Shown one piece after another: positions 41,454 to 50,098 of a stretch of 64,000 bases of DNA. Numbering within the stretch: position 1 is the first letter of the stretch; each line of letters opens with the position of its first letter. Made by a program: the position numbers and the translations under genes. Source of the DNA: Xanthomonas hyacinthi (GTDB lineage: Bacteria > Pseudomonadota > Gammaproteobacteria > Xanthomonadales > Xanthomonadaceae); contig NZ_CP043476.1 of assembly GCF_009769165.1 (NCBI RefSeq), forward strand, positions 4,595,001 to 4,659,000, in the 5' to 3' direction. A model generated the notes under the pieces. That model worked only from the letters and a program-made list of their open reading frames with translations, did not search any database and was not told the origin of the DNA.

Positions 41454-42139
41454 GCCAGGACCTCGCGCATGCTCGGAGCATCCGGCGTGTCGCCTGCCAG
41501 CCACTGTATGTCGCCGTTGCCTGGATATTCCATCGCTTTGCGCTTGAGCCAGACCGGCAGCGCATCCAGGCCCAGGCCGTCTGGCGGCAGACGCTCGGCA
41601 CCGATCAATTGCCCCGCCTGGATATGCAGTGCGGAATAGCCGTCGCGCTCTGCGACCAGCAGCAACTCGCGTGCAGCCCGCGAACCGGCCAGGTGGCGAT
41701 CGGCTGCGGCGAACACGCCGCACTCGACACTGCCCAGGCGGTGCGGTGCCAGTTGCGCGGCCAAGCCGCGCAACAACGCGGTCGGATACGCAAGCGACAC
41801 CAGCGGCATGCCGTAGTCCGGCCAGTGGATGCGGATGTCGTGGCTGCTCGCCGTCACGCCCCGCGCCAGCCAGGCCTCGCGCACACGGCGTCGGACATCG
41901 CTGGCCAGGGGCACACTGGCGCTCCAGGGCAGGCTGAGGCCGGGCACACAGGCGGCCGACAGGACCCCCCTGATGGAGCGCCGGCGCTGTCCCAGGGTTT
42001 CCAGCCAGACCGCTGGTTGATCCAGGGGAAGTTCGACAGATTCGCCACGGCGCCCCGCCAGCCAATGGCCTTGCGCATCGGTCGCCTGCCATTGCATGGC
42101 GTCGAGATAGAGAGTGGGCTGTTTCATCGGATCAGGCAT
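41450..42139 (-). CDS. PilM/GspL-cytoplasmic-like protein
   Basis: ATG 42139 is preferred; it overlaps the gspE stop (ATGCCTGA). The alternatives are TTG 42145 and ATG 42127. The product is about 229 aa with no transmembrane segment. It has an actin-like/PilM flavour: ESVELPLDQPAVWLE at the N-terminus, RRVREAWLARGVTASSHD in the middle and LLLVAERDGYSALHIQAGQLI near the end. Sequence similarity is faint. Order GspE-PilM-PilN-PilO argues that it is the cytoplasmic adaptor that couples the ATPase to the membrane platform. Confidence 0.65.
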   Translation of the reverse strand: MPDPMKQPTLYLDAMQWQATDAQGHWLAGRRGESVELPLDQPAVWLETLGQRRRSIRGVLSAACVPGLSLPWSASVPLASDVRRRVREAWLARGVTASSHDIRIHWPDYGMPLVSLAYPTALLRGLAAQLAPHRLGSVECGVFAAADRHLAGSRAARELLLVAERDGYSALHIQAGQLIGAERLPPDGLGLDALPVWLKRKAMEYPGNGDIQWLAGDTPDAPSMREVLA

Positions 42140-43889
42140 CGGCAAAGGTCACGCGGTTGACTTCGGCCAGCGTGGTGCGGCCGGCCAGGAACAGCGCCAC
42201 GGCGGCTTCGCGCAGGTTCTGGCTGCCCTGCCGCGCCGCTTCCTGGCGTAAAGCGCTGACTGGCGCCTTGGTCGCCACCAAATCGCGCAGGCGATCGTTC
42301 ATGGTCATGTACTCGGCCACGACCTGACGGCCCTTGTAGCCGCTACCGCGGCAGTGCGAGCAACCTGCACCCGCCTGCAGCACATGGCCGTGCAGGTCGT
42401 CGGCACTCAGGTTGGACACGGCGAGCTGGTCGGCGTCGGGCTGGTAGGGACGCACGCATTGCGGGCAATTCAGGCGCAACAGGCGTTGCGCCCAGATGCC
42501 GACCACTGCAGAAGACAGGCTGTAGGCATCCACGCCCATGTGCAGCAACCGCCCGACCACGTCGAAGATGCTGTTGGCGTGGATGGTCGTGAGGACGAGG
42601 TGGCCCGTCAGCGCGGCCTGCACCGAGATCTGCGCCGTCTCCTCGTCGCGCACCTCGCCGACCATGATCTTGTCCGGGTCGTGGCGCAGGATCGAGCGCA
42701 GGCCGCGGGCGAAGCTCAGGCCCTTCTTTTCGTTGACCGGGATCTGCAGCACGCCGGCGAGCTGGTATTCCACCGGGTCCTCGATGGTGATGATGTTCTC
42801 GTGGCCGTGGTTGATTTCCTGCAGCGCCGCGTACAGCGTGGTGGTCTTGCCCGAGCCGGTGGGTCCGGTGACCAGGATCATGCCGTAGGGCTGGGCCACC
42901 AGTCGCCGCAGCGTGGTCATCGCCGTGGTTTCCAACGAGAGGTCGGTCAAGCGCAGAACCTTCTCCTGGCCGCCCGTCAGCGAACTGCGGTCGAGCAGTC
43001 GCAGTACCGCGTCTTCGCCATGGATGCTGGGCATGATCGACACACGGAAGTCGACCTGGCCGGCCTTGCTGCGGACGCGAAAGCGGCCGTCCTGCGGCAC
43101 GCGGCGCTCGGCGATGTCGAGCATCGACATGACCTTGATGCGCGAGATCAGGCGCTGCGCCATGTCGCCGCCGCGGATCTCGGACACGCCGACCAGCACG
43201 CCGTCGAGGCGGAACTTCACGCTCATCCCACCCGGGTTGGACTTGAGGTGGATGTCCGAGGCGCGCTGCTTGAGCGCATCGTAGAGAATGGAACTGACCG
43301 TGCGGATCACTGGGCTGGAGTCGGCCTCGATCGCCTCCAGCGAGACGATTTCACCTTCGCTGCCGTCTGTGTCCTCGAGCTGCTCGCCGAGTTGCTGCTC
43401 GGTGGCGCGCACCGCCTGCTCGGCCCCCGCCAGCAGCGCCTGGATGTCGCTTACGTGCGCCAGCCTTGCCTCGTAGGCGTCGCTCAGCTGCACACGCGCC
43501 CACTGCGCGATCTCCTCCGAATACGGATCGGCGAGAACCAGCGTCAACGTTCCGTCGACGCCCGCTCGCACCGGGACGCATTGGCGCCTGCTGCATTCGA
43601 CGTAGCTCAATACGTCGAAGTCGGGAATGGCGGCGAATAACGCCTGGCCGCGCATCGCCTCCAGTCCGGACTGCGCGGACAGCGCCTGCAGGAACGTTGC
43701 GTCGTCCAGCCCACGCTGCACCTGCAACTGTTCCAGCCACGACGATGCCTCGCCAGCCAACGCCTGCAAGCGCGCCTGCCGGATCTCTTCGGGAGCCAGG
43801 CGTGGTGCGACCGGCGCCAGCGCGACAACCTCCCCTTCCTGTCCCACATCCATCCCCATTGCCACTTCTCCTTCGACTGCCACCGCCAT
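42132..43889 (-). CDS. gspE: GspE-type secretion ATPase
   Basis: A 585-aa hexameric ATPase. The N-terminal MshEN/T2SSE_N-like domain (about 60-150) is followed by the ATPase core: Walker A GPTGSGKTTT (about 341-350), Asp box IEDPVE, Walker B-type KIMVGEVRDEETA, His box GHLVLTTIHAN, and a zinc site CPQC ... CSHC (about 475-525). It powers pseudopilus assembly. ATG 43889 lies 4 bp after the GspF stop; ATG 43859 is possible. It is complete and apparently functional. Confidence 0.95.
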   Translation of the reverse strand: MAVAVEGEVAMGMDVGQEGEVVALAPVAPRLAPEEIRQARLQALAGEASSWLEQLQVQRGLDDATFLQALSAQSGLEAMRGQALFAAIPDFDVLSYVECSRRQCVPVRAGVDGTLTLVLADPYSEEIAQWARVQLSDAYEARLAHVSDIQALLAGAEQAVRATEQQLGEQLEDTDGSEGEIVSLEAIEADSSPVIRTVSSILYDALKQRASDIHLKSNPGGMSVKFRLDGVLVGVSEIRGGDMAQRLISRIKVMSMLDIAERRVPQDGRFRVRSKAGQVDFRVSIMPSIHGEDAVLRLLDRSSLTGGQEKVLRLTDLSLETTAMTTLRRLVAQPYGMILVTGPTGSGKTTTLYAALQEINHGHENIITIEDPVEYQLAGVLQIPVNEKKGLSFARGLRSILRHDPDKIMVGEVRDEETAQISVQAALTGHLVLTTIHANSIFDVVGRLLHMGVDAYSLSSAVVGIWAQRLLRLNCPQCVRPYQPDADQLAVSNLSADDLHGHVLQAGAGCSHCRGSGYKGRQVVAEYMTMNDRLRDLVATKAPVSALRQEAARQGSQNLREAAVALFLAGRTTLAEVNRVTFADA

Positions 43890-43893
43890 CTCC

Positions 43894-45072
43894 TCAGCCC
43901 ACGCTGCCTACCAGGTCGAAGATCGGTGCATACATCAACACCACGATCGCGCCGATGACCAGACCGATCCCGGTCATCAACAACGGCTCGAACAGTCGGG
44001 AGAACGTCTCCACCCGACGGTCCAGTTCCAGATCCAGGAAGCTGGCCAGCTTGTCGCTCATGCCGGCCAGGGCGCCGCTGCGCTCGCCAACGCGCAACAG
44101 GCTCTCGGCGATCGGCGGCACCATGCTGGTGCCAGCCAGCGACTCGCTGAACATCTGCCCGCTCCGCAACCGTGACAAGGCCTGCCCGACCTCGTCGGCC
44201 TGCACCGGCCCAAGCACGCCGCGTACCATCTCCAATGCCGGTACCAGCGGAATGCCGCTGTGCAACAGCAGCGCAAGCGTGCGGTAGAAGCGCGACAGCC
44301 CCAGGTTGAGCAGGATGCCGGCGAGCACGGGGATGCGCGCAACCGCGCGCAGCAACAGTTCCCGGCCGCTGCGCTGGGTCACCAGCCAGGCCACGCCAGC
44401 GGCCGCACCGGCCAACAGCGTGGCGACGATCCAGGGATGGGTCTGCAGCGTCGTCCCGCACCACAGCAACACACGCGTGCCCATGCCGACCGGACGCGCG
44501 GAATCGTTCAGGATCGTGGCGAACTTCGGCACCACATAGCCGATCAGGAACAGGATCACGCCGCCACCGACGACCAGCAGCAGCAATGGATAGATTGCGC
44601 TGGCTGTGACCTTGCGGCGGATCTGGCCGATGCGCACGTCGTATTCCAGATAGCGCTCAAGCGTCTCCGCCAGGCCACCTGCAGTCTCGCTCGCCGCCAC
44701 ACCGGCGACCAGCACCGGCGGGAACAGGCTGGACTCTGCGGCCATCGCCACGGAGAAACTCGCGCCCTGACGCAGTTTGGTCAGTATCCGCGCGAGCACC
44801 TCGCGGAAGCCGGGATCGGCCTCCTTGCGGTGCAAGGTCTCGATCACCTCGACGATATTCAGGCCAGCGCGCAGCAGGGTCACCGCCTCCTCCAGGAAAA
44901 TCCCGGGCGAGAAACGCACGCGTTCCGGTGCTGCGGCCTGGCCCACCGGCACCACGCGCAGCACGCGCACGCCGCTCCGGGCAGCCTGCGCATGTGCGGC
45001 CTCGATGCTGTCGGCCTCGACCTCCAGCCAGCGCGACTGCGCGCCGAGCGCGACCTGTACACGGTGTTTCAC
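43894..45072 (-). CDS. gspF: GspF-type inner-membrane platform protein
   Basis: The true start is GTG 45072 (392 aa), 4 bp after the GspG stop; the upstream part of the open frame is antisense to gspG. Two T2SSF domains are visible: FLEEAVTLLRAGLNIVEVIE (about 58-77) and FYRTLALLLHSGIPLVPALE (about 260-280). Three hydrophobic helices follow the family pattern, near 165-190, 215-235 and 365-390. It is the polytopic platform that contacts GspE and pseudopilins. Confidence 0.9.
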   Translation of the reverse strand: MKHRVQVALGAQSRWLEVEADSIEAAHAQAARSGVRVLRVVPVGQAAAPERVRFSPGIFLEEAVTLLRAGLNIVEVIETLHRKEADPGFREVLARILTKLRQGASFSVAMAAESSLFPPVLVAGVAASETAGGLAETLERYLEYDVRIGQIRRKVTASAIYPLLLLVVGGGVILFLIGYVVPKFATILNDSARPVGMGTRVLLWCGTTLQTHPWIVATLLAGAAAGVAWLVTQRSGRELLLRAVARIPVLAGILLNLGLSRFYRTLALLLHSGIPLVPALEMVRGVLGPVQADEVGQALSRLRSGQMFSESLAGTSMVPPIAESLLRVGERSGALAGMSDKLASFLDLELDRRVETFSRLFEPLLMTGIGLVIGAIVVLMYAPIFDLVGSVG

Positions 45073-45076
45073 CGTT

Positions 45077-45511
45077 TCAGCCCCCCGCTCCGATGTCCGC
45101 GTCCTCGCCCTCGCCGCCCGCGCGGCCGTCCTTGCCCAGCGAGACGATGTCGTAGTCGGTGCCGGCACCGGGAATCCGGTAGAGATAGGCATTGCCCCAT
45201 GGATCCAGCGGCACCGCCTTCTGCATATATGGGCCGTTCCAGCGCGCATCGCCTTCCGGTCGCTGCACGAGTGCGGCCAGGCCTTCCTCCGCCCGTGGGA
45301 AGCGCCCCATGTCCATGCGGTACGAATCGGTTGCCTTGCGCAAGGCATCGATCTGGTTTGCCGCCGCGGTGCGCTCGGACTTGCCGATCTGCTGGAAATA
45401 GCGCGGCGCCACCAACGCCACCAGCAAGCCGATGATCACCACCACCACAAGCAGTTCCATCAGGGTGAAGCCATGCACGCCGCGGCGCGCGGGCAGAACG
45501 AGAGTCTTCAT
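45077..45511 (-). CDS. gspG: Major pseudopilin GspG
   Basis: ATG 45511 (144 aa) overlaps the preceding stop as TGATG. Prepilin site HGFTLMELL: Gly14, Glu19 at +5, then a hydrophobic helix. The globular domain shows the GspG hallmarks (YRMDMGRFP, LDPWGNAYLYRIPG, DYDIVSLGKDG), including the calcium-binding loop. It is separated from the three other pseudopilins by the rest of the machine and is the canonical major pseudopilin. Confidence 0.95.
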   Translation of the reverse strand: MKTLVLPARRGVHGFTLMELLVVVVIIGLLVALVAPRYFQQIGKSERTAAANQIDALRKATDSYRMDMGRFPRAEEGLAALVQRPEGDARWNGPYMQKAVPLDPWGNAYLYRIPGAGTDYDIVSLGKDGRAGGEGEDADIGAGG

Positions 45512-48500
45512 CAGTAAGCCTTCAGTGTCCAAGTCAATTGCGGTGTCTGCTCGCCCAGGTCGGTGGCCGAGGTCAATACGATCTCTTCCTCGCTCAGCAC
45601 CGATTCGTCGCGGTCGATCGCCCCGAAACTCAAGTTGTAGGCGACGAGCTTGAAATCCGGTGCCGAGACGATCTTGGCAATGACCGTATTCACCTTCGGC
45701 CCACGATTGCTCATGGTCACGCGGTAGCGATAGGTCCAGCGCTTGGTCGACGCGTCGTAGCTTTTGCCCGTGAGCTGGTAGGCCGACACCGACAGTCCGG
45801 AGGTGTCCGTGTGCTCGCCATCGTCCACCGCAACGGCCCTGACCACACCGCCGGTACTTCCCATGAACTGGGGATCCAGGCTGCTGGCATTGCCGATGGT
45901 CACGTCGACCGGCTGGTCGCCGTCAGCGATCCGGTCGCGCACTGCCGCCAGCCAGGCGCGACGGCCCGACCGCCAATCGTCGGGAGTGAACACAAACTCG
46001 TGCGGCGACACCGTGCCTTGCGCGACGTTGCCGGAGGACAGCGACACCGTCACCGGGCTGGTGGGCGCGCGCGACAACGCCACCTCGGCGACCGCCGCGT
46101 TCTTGTTCTCCAGCACCCGGCCATCGCTTACCGGCTTGATGATCACCTGGCCCAGACGCGGCTCGGCGGGAATGACCAGCATGCCCGGCGCATAGGCCTG
46201 CGACGAGCCGCGGTCGTCGTAGATCACCGCATACACGGAGTACGGCCCTGCGGCCAGCCCTGTCATGTTCCACACATAACGGCCGCCGTGCGTACCACTG
46301 TCTTGGACCAGGCCTTCCACGATGCGAGTTCCGGCATAACCTTGGCCCGTGCTGTCGTAGTACAGAGCAACGCGCGGCGCGCCGTTGGGACTGGCGCCCG
46401 TCCACTCGATGGTGGCCTGGCGGGCACTGGCATCGATCAGTGTGGCCGGGCCAGTGACCGCAATGGTCGGCGCGGTGTAGTGGCCGGTGTTGACGGTGAA
46501 CCCCGCCGCGGCACTCCAGTTGCTGGCCGCGCCACGCGCGTCCTGCGCCCGCGCACGCCAGAAATACTGGCGCGCGTCCTCCAAGGCACCGCTGGGCTGC
46601 CAAGTGCGGCCTGCGCCGGCACCTGCGGCCACCCGCGCTGTCAATGCCCCATCGCTGTACAGCTCGAACGCGTAGCTGATGGCTTCCTCTTCCGGATCCT
46701 GCGACGGATAGACGGAGAAAGTCGGATAGGCACTGGTGATCCAGGCGCCGTCGCCCGGATGCTCGAGCACCGGTACCGATGGCGCATCGTTCTGTGCATC
46801 CAGCACGAACTGACCCTGTACCCATTGGCTGGACACCTGGCTGATCGCCGCCTGCGCGCGCCAGTAGTAGCGCGTGTTCTCGACCAGATTGGTCGCCGTC
46901 CAACTGGTCTGGCCACCGGCGCCGGCCGCCAGCGACGGCGAGATCTGCTTGGCAGAAGAGTTGAAGGTCGCCACGGCGTCGATTTCGAACACGTAGCTCA
47001 CCACCGCATCGGCGGGCGCGGCACCGTTGCGAACCTGCAGCGTCGCCTTTCCGGCGGTGTTGACGTACGCCCCTGACAGCGGCGACGCAATGGTCGGCGC
47101 GTCCGGCACCGGCGCAGCGGTGTCCACCTTGAATAGCCGCGCAGGCGTGACGGTGCGGGCACCGTGCGCATCGGTCGCCACGGCGCGCCAGTAGTAGCTG
47201 GCGCCATTGTCCAGCGGTACCGACATCTGCCACTCGGTGTACCCCTGCTCGCCCGCAGGCAGGTCCGCCACGCTTTCGTGCAGCTGGCTCAACGCGCTGT
47301 CTTTGTAGACCTCATACGCATAGCGCACCGCGTCGCCATCCACATCCACCGCATTGCTTGCCGACAACAGCGGAATCTGCGTGGCCACCGTCGCACCAGA
47401 CGCCGGCGAACGCAGGTTGAAGCCGCCAGGCGCGTCATTGAACAGGTTGACGAAGAACGCTGCGCTGACCCAGGCGCTGTTCAGGCCGCCACCGACGGCA
47501 CGCGCGCGCCAGTAGTAGCGGGTGTTGTCATCCAGATCGGCCGGCGGCTGCCACTGCGTTGCCTGGCCGGCAGTGGCGTTGCGCGTCGCCGAGCCCTGCG
47601 CCAACATCCGGGTCATCGCCGCGTCGGCGTAGATCTCGAAGGTGACCGAAGCGGTCGGATCGCCGCTGTCTTCCCCGGTCTGCACCTGCAGCCAAGGACG
47701 CTGGCTCCGCACCTGAGCACTTGCCAGCGGCGCGACGATGCGAGGCGTTGCCGGACCTTCCGGCGCCACCTTGGAATCGACCCGGATCTTGGCCGAGCGC
47801 GTACTGGCCAGGCTGCCGTCAGAAGCCTTGTACGCGATGACATAACTTCCGGCCTGGCCCACTGCCGGGGTCCAGTCGAAGACAGCGGTGCCATCGCCCT
47901 GATCCTGCAGCGCGGCTCCGTCCGGTAGCGGGCTGGCGCTGATGGACACCTTGCGGCCCATCGGGCTGGAGGCCTCGACCAGGAACGACACCTGCTCGCC
48001 TTCCTTGACCACACGATCCGGGATGAACTGCAGGACCGGCGGCGCCGGTACCGCTGTGATCGGCTGGAAGGCGACTTGATAGCCTCCCGGCGAATTGGCA
48101 TCGAACACGTTGAACCAATATTCCCAGGCCTTGGTGTCAGCGTTCTTGGTCTTGGACAACCACACGTTCTCGGCCGCCATCGACTTGGCATCGGCACGCA
48201 TCACCGTGCCCAACGCCATCTGCCCCTGATGGGGATCGGGCTTGCGTATGTAGAAGAAGCCTTGCGTGGCAGGCAAAGCCAACTGGTAACCGGCGGAGGT
48301 GGCAGTCAACTGCGCCTCGGCGGAGCGATCGGTCACCGCGCTGTCCACGCCACTGGATTCATACAGCTTGTACTGACTGGTGCCCTCTACCGCCAGGAAG
48401 TCGCGCACCAGGTCGCGTCCGGGCAGGTCCACGCGCACGTCGCGCACCAGCAAGTGCGCATTGGTTGATTCCAGCAGCGAGGTCAGCGCACCGCCAAGTT

Positions 48501-49365
48501 CATCAGAATGGGTAAAGGTCGCATTGAATTCGACGAATTTTCCAGCGAGATTGCTCTCCATCAGCCAACGGCCCATCTTGGCACTGCTGGGCGCGATGTC
48601 GCCGAAGTCGATCAGCAGCGTGTTGGCTACCGGTGCGTCTTGCACGTAGCTGCCAAGCAGCATGAAATTGACCGCCAGTCCCTGGTTGTTCTCGACGATT
48701 TTCGGCTGCGCCGAGTCGATCTTCAGTGCTTTGGCCTCGGCCAGGCCGGAGTTCTTGACACGCACGCCAAGCGTGTACGGCTCCGGCGCCTCGATCTCGG
48801 TGGTCATCGGATCATCGGCGACGACGTCGCGAGTAAGAAAATAGTCCAGCGCCAGCGACGGCATCGGCTTGACGGTGATGGCATCGGGATTGAGTTGCAT
48901 CTCCTGCAACTCGTTACCGTACATGTAGCGCAGCGTGGCGCCGACCAGATAGCGCTTGCCGGCCGGCGTGTTGCCGGCCGATCCCGGCGCCGGAATCAAC
49001 AACCAGTTGAGCACGGCGGTCGAGTTCGCCTTGACCTGGCCGTCACCGGCGGTGTCGTCGTGGGTCTGACGGATGAAGAACTGCGCGGTCAGGTCGTTGG
49101 GATCGGTGGTGACCGTGGCCGGCGTTCCGTTCTCGTCGGTGACGCGTACCTGCACCTCCACCTGCGTCAGCGCGGTGGCCGGCAGCGAGTTGGTGATGCG
49201 CATCTCCGCATCGAAGGCCTGGCGCTCGAGGGTCAGCTCCTGCTTGATCTCGATCTTGACCCGCGCGCACACCGACTCCTGCGCCAGTGATGGCGCAACG
49301 AAGCCGATGAAAAGGCAAAGCACTGCGATGCCAGCCTTGGCGTATTTTTCCATTCCCCTGACCAT
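45511..49365 (-). CDS. Large secreted Fn3/Ig-like protein heading the T2SS-like operon
   Basis: A 1284-aa protein with a signal peptide (residues 1-28, ending SLAQE). The N-terminal third has CARF/DUF11-like beta domains; from about 400 there is a putative-Ig domain (VVKEGEQVSFLVEA, FDWTPAVGQAGSYVIAY), then at least five Fn3-like modules with the recurring signature YYWRARA. Toward 1040-1200 there is a Calx-beta/DUF11-like segment (ALSRAPTSPVTVSLSSG). The stop is fused to gspG (TGATG), so it is translated with the secretion genes. It is the leading candidate for a substrate or surface scaffold of the machine. Confidence 0.9.
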   Translation of the reverse strand: MVRGMEKYAKAGIAVLCLFIGFVAPSLAQESVCARVKIEIKQELTLERQAFDAEMRITNSLPATALTQVEVQVRVTDENGTPATVTTDPNDLTAQFFIRQTHDDTAGDGQVKANSTAVLNWLLIPAPGSAGNTPAGKRYLVGATLRYMYGNELQEMQLNPDAITVKPMPSLALDYFLTRDVVADDPMTTEIEAPEPYTLGVRVKNSGLAEAKALKIDSAQPKIVENNQGLAVNFMLLGSYVQDAPVANTLLIDFGDIAPSSAKMGRWLMESNLAGKFVEFNATFTHSDELGGALTSLLESTNAHLLVRDVRVDLPGRDLVRDFLAVEGTSQYKLYESSGVDSAVTDRSAEAQLTATSAGYQLALPATQGFFYIRKPDPHQGQMALGTVMRADAKSMAAENVWLSKTKNADTKAWEYWFNVFDANSPGGYQVAFQPITAVPAPPVLQFIPDRVVKEGEQVSFLVEASSPMGRKVSISASPLPDGAALQDQGDGTAVFDWTPAVGQAGSYVIAYKASDGSLASTRSAKIRVDSKVAPEGPATPRIVAPLASAQVRSQRPWLQVQTGEDSGDPTASVTFEIYADAAMTRMLAQGSATRNATAGQATQWQPPADLDDNTRYYWRARAVGGGLNSAWVSAAFFVNLFNDAPGGFNLRSPASGATVATQIPLLSASNAVDVDGDAVRYAYEVYKDSALSQLHESVADLPAGEQGYTEWQMSVPLDNGASYYWRAVATDAHGARTVTPARLFKVDTAAPVPDAPTIASPLSGAYVNTAGKATLQVRNGAAPADAVVSYVFEIDAVATFNSSAKQISPSLAAGAGGQTSWTATNLVENTRYYWRAQAAISQVSSQWVQGQFVLDAQNDAPSVPVLEHPGDGAWITSAYPTFSVYPSQDPEEEAISYAFELYSDGALTARVAAGAGAGRTWQPSGALEDARQYFWRARAQDARGAASNWSAAAGFTVNTGHYTAPTIAVTGPATLIDASARQATIEWTGASPNGAPRVALYYDSTGQGYAGTRIVEGLVQDSGTHGGRYVWNMTGLAAGPYSVYAVIYDDRGSSQAYAPGMLVIPAEPRLGQVIIKPVSDGRVLENKNAAVAEVALSRAPTSPVTVSLSSGNVAQGTVSPHEFVFTPDDWRSGRRAWLAAVRDRIADGDQPVDVTIGNASSLDPQFMGSTGGVVRAVAVDDGEHTDTSGLSVSAYQLTGKSYDASTKRWTYRYRVTMSNRGPKVNTVIAKIVSAPDFKLVAYNLSFGAIDRDESVLSEEEIVLTSATDLGEQTPQLTWTLKAY

Positions 49366-49603
49366 TCCCTATACCCCTGTATCGCGTCACTTGCCCCAAA
49401 AATTCATGCCAGTTTGCTGCTCGTCCTATCCCCGTCCTGCCACCAGATATTCCGCTTCGACTTCTTCCGGCCTGGGATTCGCCTTGGCCTTGCCGTTCAC
49501 GTAGACCAAATTTCCAAAATTACTTGCATCCAAATACTTTACAGAAATTTAATTAACATGAGCCGCTACCACAACATCCATGGAAAATAAATCATCTTTA
49601 AAT
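49366..49603. promoter_or_regulatory. AT-rich to GC-rich junction before the Fn3/T2SS-like operon
   Basis: It lies between the immunity gene and the 1284-aa gene. The right half (49505-49603) is strikingly AT-rich and the left half is GC-rich, with the switch near 49500. It probably contains the promoter for the T2SS-like operon. A 40-codon remnant (49426-49548) is listed separately. No -35/-10 is assigned. Confidence 0.4.
49426..49548 (-). pseudogene. Possible displaced 3' gene remnant
   Basis: A 40-residue open stretch between stops, ending VNGKAKANPRPEEVEAEY and a few more residues. Its codons are GC-rich like the chromosome but it starts inside the AT-rich block without an ATG. It looks like the severed C-terminus of a protein that stood here before the current toxin/immunity cassette arrived. 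Confidence 0.35.
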
Positions 49604-50077
49604 TTACGCAACGAAGGAGAAATCAACTAGATTCCTTCCTTTCTCCCTAACTTCGAACCACCTCTCCACCTGCGGATACAAAATCTTCACCAGTTTAATT
49701 TCATGATCCATGTTTCCTCTAAATACCCCCGGACCAAACCACCTCTTCATCGATGCATTTCGATACATGCGAACGGCTTCAGGAAGTGACGCCACAGTCG
49801 CCTCCTCCTTGGAAAATCTGCCCCAAGGGAGATCAATGCCGGCATCAGGAACAACCCCGAAATTCAATACAAACCTTGGCGCCGTCTTGTGCAACTGGAC
49901 TTCAAGCAAGTGGCGTCCCTCTTGCATTTTTCGCACAAAATTTCCAAATGGGAAAGAATGCGCTACTGCAACTCCATTTTGGCGCACTGACAAGGGCTCA
50001 TGCGACCATCCAATATTCAAAAAAAACGGACATAGCTCCTTCCCTAAGTGGTCTACAACCTGCGCTCGACTAGACAT
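49604..50077 (-). CDS. Putative immunity protein to the Rhs toxin
   Basis: A 157-aa cytoplasmic-type protein with no signal peptide. Features include FFLNIGWSH, LHKTAPRFVLNFGV (about residues 62-75) and VEVQLHK-like strands, a pattern that recalls DUF4304-type immunity proteins; this match is from memory and weak. It starts 21 bp after the Rhs stop and shares the Rhs tip's AT-rich composition, unlike all other neighbours. The pairing of an Rhs toxin tip with a small adjacent gene of matching composition is the usual toxin-immunity layout. It would neutralise the nuclease tip in the cytoplasm. Confidence 0.75.
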   Translation of the reverse strand: MSSRAQVVDHLGKELCPFFLNIGWSHEPLSVRQNGVAVAHSFPFGNFVRKMQEGRHLLEVQLHKTAPRFVLNFGVVPDAGIDLPWGRFSKEEATVASLPEAVRMYRNASMKRWFGPGVFRGNMDHEIKLVKILYPQVERWFEVREKGRNLVDFSFVA

Positions 50078-50098
50078 TATTTATCACCATTCTCGCCA

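Noticed and set aside
42354..43640. 428-aa plus-strand frame opposite gspE
   Set aside because: Antisense shadow; all GspE motifs are intact on the minus strand.
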